A stretch of DNA of 6,637 nucleotides from JAIPEK01 sp041685935 (GTDB lineage: Bacteria > Desulfobacterota > Desulfobacteria > Desulfobacterales > Desulfobacteraceae), in contig JAWLES010000133.1 of NCBI GenBank assembly GCA_041685935.1, positions 1 through 6,637 on the forward strand, given 5' to 3'. Below, piece after piece: positions 4,460 to 6,637 of this stretch. The notes beneath the pieces are model-generated. The model worked only from the letters and a program-made list of their open reading frames with translations. It made no database searches and was not told the DNA's origin. A program made the translations under genes and the position numbers. Position 1 is the stretch's first letter. Every line of letters starts with the position of its first letter.

Positions 4460-6157
4460 TTACTCCTCTTTCAGTAAAAAGTGCGGGGCAAACTTCGGGT
4501 CCAGATCCTCCACCTTTACCGCCCCGTATTCGCTTTCCAGTTCGTCAAAAAGCTCATCCGCCATTTCCGAGGTCTTGCTGGAGACCGTACCCGGTTCCGT
4601 GTTCATCATACCTGCCAGCCAGTCAACAAAATCATCCCTTTTCAAACGCTCTATTTTACCGCTGCCGTCATTGGAAAAAAGTGAAGCATAAAAAGGCTTG
4701 AAAGAGTTTAATACAATGGCTTTCACCGAACTTTCCAGCTTCATGCGATCCCTCGCCCACAGCGTCAGAAGAAGGGTCTTGTAAGTCAGCATCACATCAG
4801 AAAACCCGCTTATATCCGGATCAATGGCTTTTATAATCCGGTCGGTCTCCATGAGCTTCTCAACCTCCCTGTCTGTTTCCCGGATCTCTTTTAAAGACTC
4901 GAAGTTCCTGTACAGCGCACCGGTTTCATAATTGTCATAATACAGGGGTCTTTTCAGCATAAGCCCGCCTGCTACGCCCAGCCACTTTTCTGCAAAAAAG
5001 CTCAGCGGCAGGTTATTGATGCTGATGAAGCTGTCCCTGTACCAGGCCTCCACCTTGCGCTTGAGCCGGAAAGTCTCAAAAGAGCCTTTCCGGAAAATAT
5101 CCTCAAGAAAATACAGCTGCAGGGCTCCTGCCGGGTCTTTTGCGTCAATGGTTTCAAGTCCCACGGAAATGCAGGAAGAGGCTTTGCTGATAGCCTGTTC
5201 CAGATCTTCTTTAAGTTGAACGCGGATACGGTCCGCTGATATGATTTTATTGACAAGGGAGGCAAACTCGGCCTGGAGCTCAACAAAAATATCAGGCTCG
5301 ATTTGTGAAAGAGCCCTGGTAAAAAGGTTTTGGTCCTCCATAAGACTTATGGGATACTGCGGAGGAAGGTCTGTATCCGGGTCATGCTTGTGGATCTTTT
5401 TCCCCGGCCGTTTCCTGGGCTTGAACCGGCTTGCGGCCTGATAAATGCCGACGGCTTCGTGAGGCGGCAGGAAACCATGCTCGGCAAGCCTGGTTGTTTT
5501 CAGGCGGAACTCTTCTTCCTCGGTTTCCACCGGTATGACCGCACTTGTCTCCTGCATGAGCCCGTGGTACACCGAAAGATCCATGTCCGCAATTTTATTG
5601 AGCATCCCCACGATCGTGTCCTTTGAAGATGCCATTTCCTTTTCCAGCTCGGACTCAGGCTCGTCAGACGCATGGGGGAACCGGAAATAAAACTTGTCGT
5701 CAAATGTCATGAAGTCATCACTGAAATCAGAAGCGGATTCATCATGCTCCCGTATCCTGATTTCCATATTCCTGGAAAAATAGTATTCTATAAAACCGGG
5801 TTTTTCCGTGACGATCCACCGGACAAGCCTTTCAGGATCAGCCTGGAACAAGAGGTCGAGCATACGGGTCATCCTGGGCAGAAGGATCGTGTCATCCTCC
5901 CACACCTCCATATCCAGAAGATGTTCCCACTGGTCAGACGAGGCAAGGGACAGGACCGGAATAAAGTCGTCATGCCCGACACTGTTCATCAGAAAATAAA
6001 GATCCTGGCCCGGAAATGACTGAATCAGGGCTGCAGGCCACTTATACTCGAGGATCCGGTCAACCGCCCTGTCCGTATTGGTATTGAGCACCTCCTGTCT
6101 TTCTATGGCGAGGTTTCGATCCTTTTTTCTTATATTCAGCAACCTGTAATCCGTCAT
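4460..6157 (-). CDS. DUF6178-family-like protein of unknown function
   Basis: A 565-aa soluble protein that I match by recall to the DUF6178 family. Supporting stretches are QDLYFLMNSVGHDDFIPVLS (51-70), the following QWEHLLDMEVWEDD (76-89), RLAEHGFLPPHEAVGIYQ (223-240) and the late ETGALYRNFESL (411-422). It appears all-helical with conserved Trp/Leu pairs and no signal peptide or membrane segment. An acidic patch (about 138-176) and a basic linker (KPRKRPGKKIHKH, 246-258) separate an N-terminal part of about 240 residues from a C-terminal helical part (about 275-565). No catalytic motif is recognisable. The ATG at 6157 lies 3 nt after the TPR gene stop, so the genes are co-transcribed and probably translationally coupled; a weak GGA is the only RBS. 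The tight linkage with a TPR gene and a phosphopantetheinyl transferase is the only functional hint. Confidence 0.78.
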   Translation of the reverse strand: MTDYRLLNIRKKDRNLAIERQEVLNTNTDRAVDRILEYKWPAALIQSFPGQDLYFLMNSVGHDDFIPVLSLASSDQWEHLLDMEVWEDDTILLPRMTRMLDLLFQADPERLVRWIVTEKPGFIEYYFSRNMEIRIREHDESASDFSDDFMTFDDKFYFRFPHASDEPESELEKEMASSKDTIVGMLNKIADMDLSVYHGLMQETSAVIPVETEEEEFRLKTTRLAEHGFLPPHEAVGIYQAASRFKPRKRPGKKIHKHDPDTDLPPQYPISLMEDQNLFTRALSQIEPDIFVELQAEFASLVNKIISADRIRVQLKEDLEQAISKASSCISVGLETIDAKDPAGALQLYFLEDIFRKGSFETFRLKRKVEAWYRDSFISINNLPLSFFAEKWLGVAGGLMLKRPLYYDNYETGALYRNFESLKEIRETDREVEKLMETDRIIKAIDPDISGFSDVMLTYKTLLLTLWARDRMKLESSVKAIVLNSFKPFYASLFSNDGSGKIERLKRDDFVDWLAGMMNTEPGTVSSKTSEMADELFDELESEYGAVKVEDLDPKFAPHFLLKEE

Positions 6158-6160
6158 AAT

Positions 6161-6637
6161 CTATCCATTCAGCTTTTCCCTGCATATTCGAATATAATTG
6201 TCAACTTCCGGAGATCCTTTACATTTTTGAAAATAAAAAAGCGCCCTGTCAAATCTGCCCATGTTCATACAGGAAACCCCCATACAGACGCCAAGGTCAT
6301 TATCCCCCGGAAAAATCTCCATTCCCCTACCCGCCGCTTCAACCGCTTTGCCGAATTCTCCGTCTCTCATATGCAGCATGCCGAGCCCTAGATAGGCTTT
6401 GGCATCATCCGCATATGTCAATGATCTCTCAAACAGAATCCTTGCAGTGGACTGTTTGTTTTGAACCTGCGGTATCCGTGCATACTCCCCGAAAGCGAAT
6501 GTCATGGCAAGCCTTGCCAGGAAATCCGCGTGCTCCGAATAAAGATCCGACCTTCTCACAAGTGTAACCTGTAACGCGAATTTGTCAAGATGATCAAAAA
6601 AGGTATGCCGCAATCTTTCCCCGAATCTTTTCACCTT
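6161..6637 (-). CDS. TPR-containing protein, 5' end beyond right edge
   Basis: At least 158 codons are open to the right edge, ending in TAG at 6163-6161. A GTG at 6634 could be read as a start, but no RBS region is available and the frame is open upstream of it, so I treat the gene as 5'-partial. Numbering from that GTG, residues about 78-111 (AKAYLGLGMLHMRDGEFGKA onward) and 112-142 (with GVSCMNMGRFDRALFYFQKC) are two TPR-like helix pairs with the usual small and aromatic positions. The preceding ARILFERSLTYADDA may be part of a third. The upstream segment, with FFDHLDKF and RLAMTFAFGEYARIP, is helical and unrecognised; it may be the tail of a larger enzyme, but that is a guess. TPRs usually mediate protein-protein contacts. 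The gene precedes the DUF6178-like gene by 3 nt, so a partnership is plausible. Confidence 0.75.
   Translation of the reverse strand, partial: KVKRFGERLRHTFFDHLDKFALQVTLVRRSDLYSEHADFLARLAMTFAFGEYARIPQVQNKQSTARILFERSLTYADDAKAYLGLGMLHMRDGEFGKAVEAAGRGMEIFPGDNDLGVCMGVSCMNMGRFDRALFYFQKCKGSPEVDNYIRICREKLNG

Noticed and set aside
4387..4701. Plus-strand 104-codon frame spanning the transferase/DUF6178 junction
   Set aside because: It lies antisense to two supported genes, has Pro-rich shadow-like composition and no RBS or motif.

Overview
The window looks like a chromosomal segment of a Gram-negative, moderate-GC bacterium, most likely a Desulfobacterota (Desulfobacteraceae-like sulfate reducer). 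The best lineage marker is a 565-residue protein that resembles the DUF6178 family, which I associate mainly with that phylum. The exported thermonuclease, the short-loop histidine kinase and the Sfp-type phosphopantetheinyl transferase are compatible with this but not diagnostic. No tool was run, so family calls rest on motifs read by eye.

Layout, left to right. (1) 1-297, minus: the 5' part of a polar, Ala/Arg/Glu-rich, probably disordered protein running off the left edge, with a near-ideal RBS and sigma70-type promoter. (2) 387-513, plus: a tRNA-Asn(GUU) gene with its own promoter, back to back with the promoter of gene 1. (3) 697-1176, minus: a secreted thermonuclease (SNase family) in which one expected calcium ligand is Cys. 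(4) 1177-1492: a 316-bp divergent intergenic region with a 7-bp-arm inverted repeat and a candidate promoter on each strand. (5) 1493-3680, plus: a two-component cluster of a single-domain CheY-like receiver, a membrane histidine kinase with a very short external loop, and an OmpR/PhoB-type regulator overlapping the kinase gene by 37 bp. (6) 3682-6637, minus: a compact operon, in transcription order a TPR protein (5' end beyond the right edge), the DUF6178-like protein 3 nt downstream, then the phosphopantetheinyl transferase. The plus and minus operons meet tail to tail with one base between stop codons.

How the genes may work together. The kinase has two potential phosphoacceptor partners encoded on either side of it, so a branched or competing phosphotransfer arrangement is plausible: a DNA-binding output regulator plus an output-less receiver acting as sink, relay or protein-interaction switch. 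The minus-strand operon pairs an uncharacterised family and a TPR protein with an enzyme that activates carrier proteins, but no carrier-protein or synthase gene is visible here. No insertion sequence, CRISPR array, integrase or phage gene is seen. The region looks like ordinary chromosome with a few unusual details rather than a mobile island.
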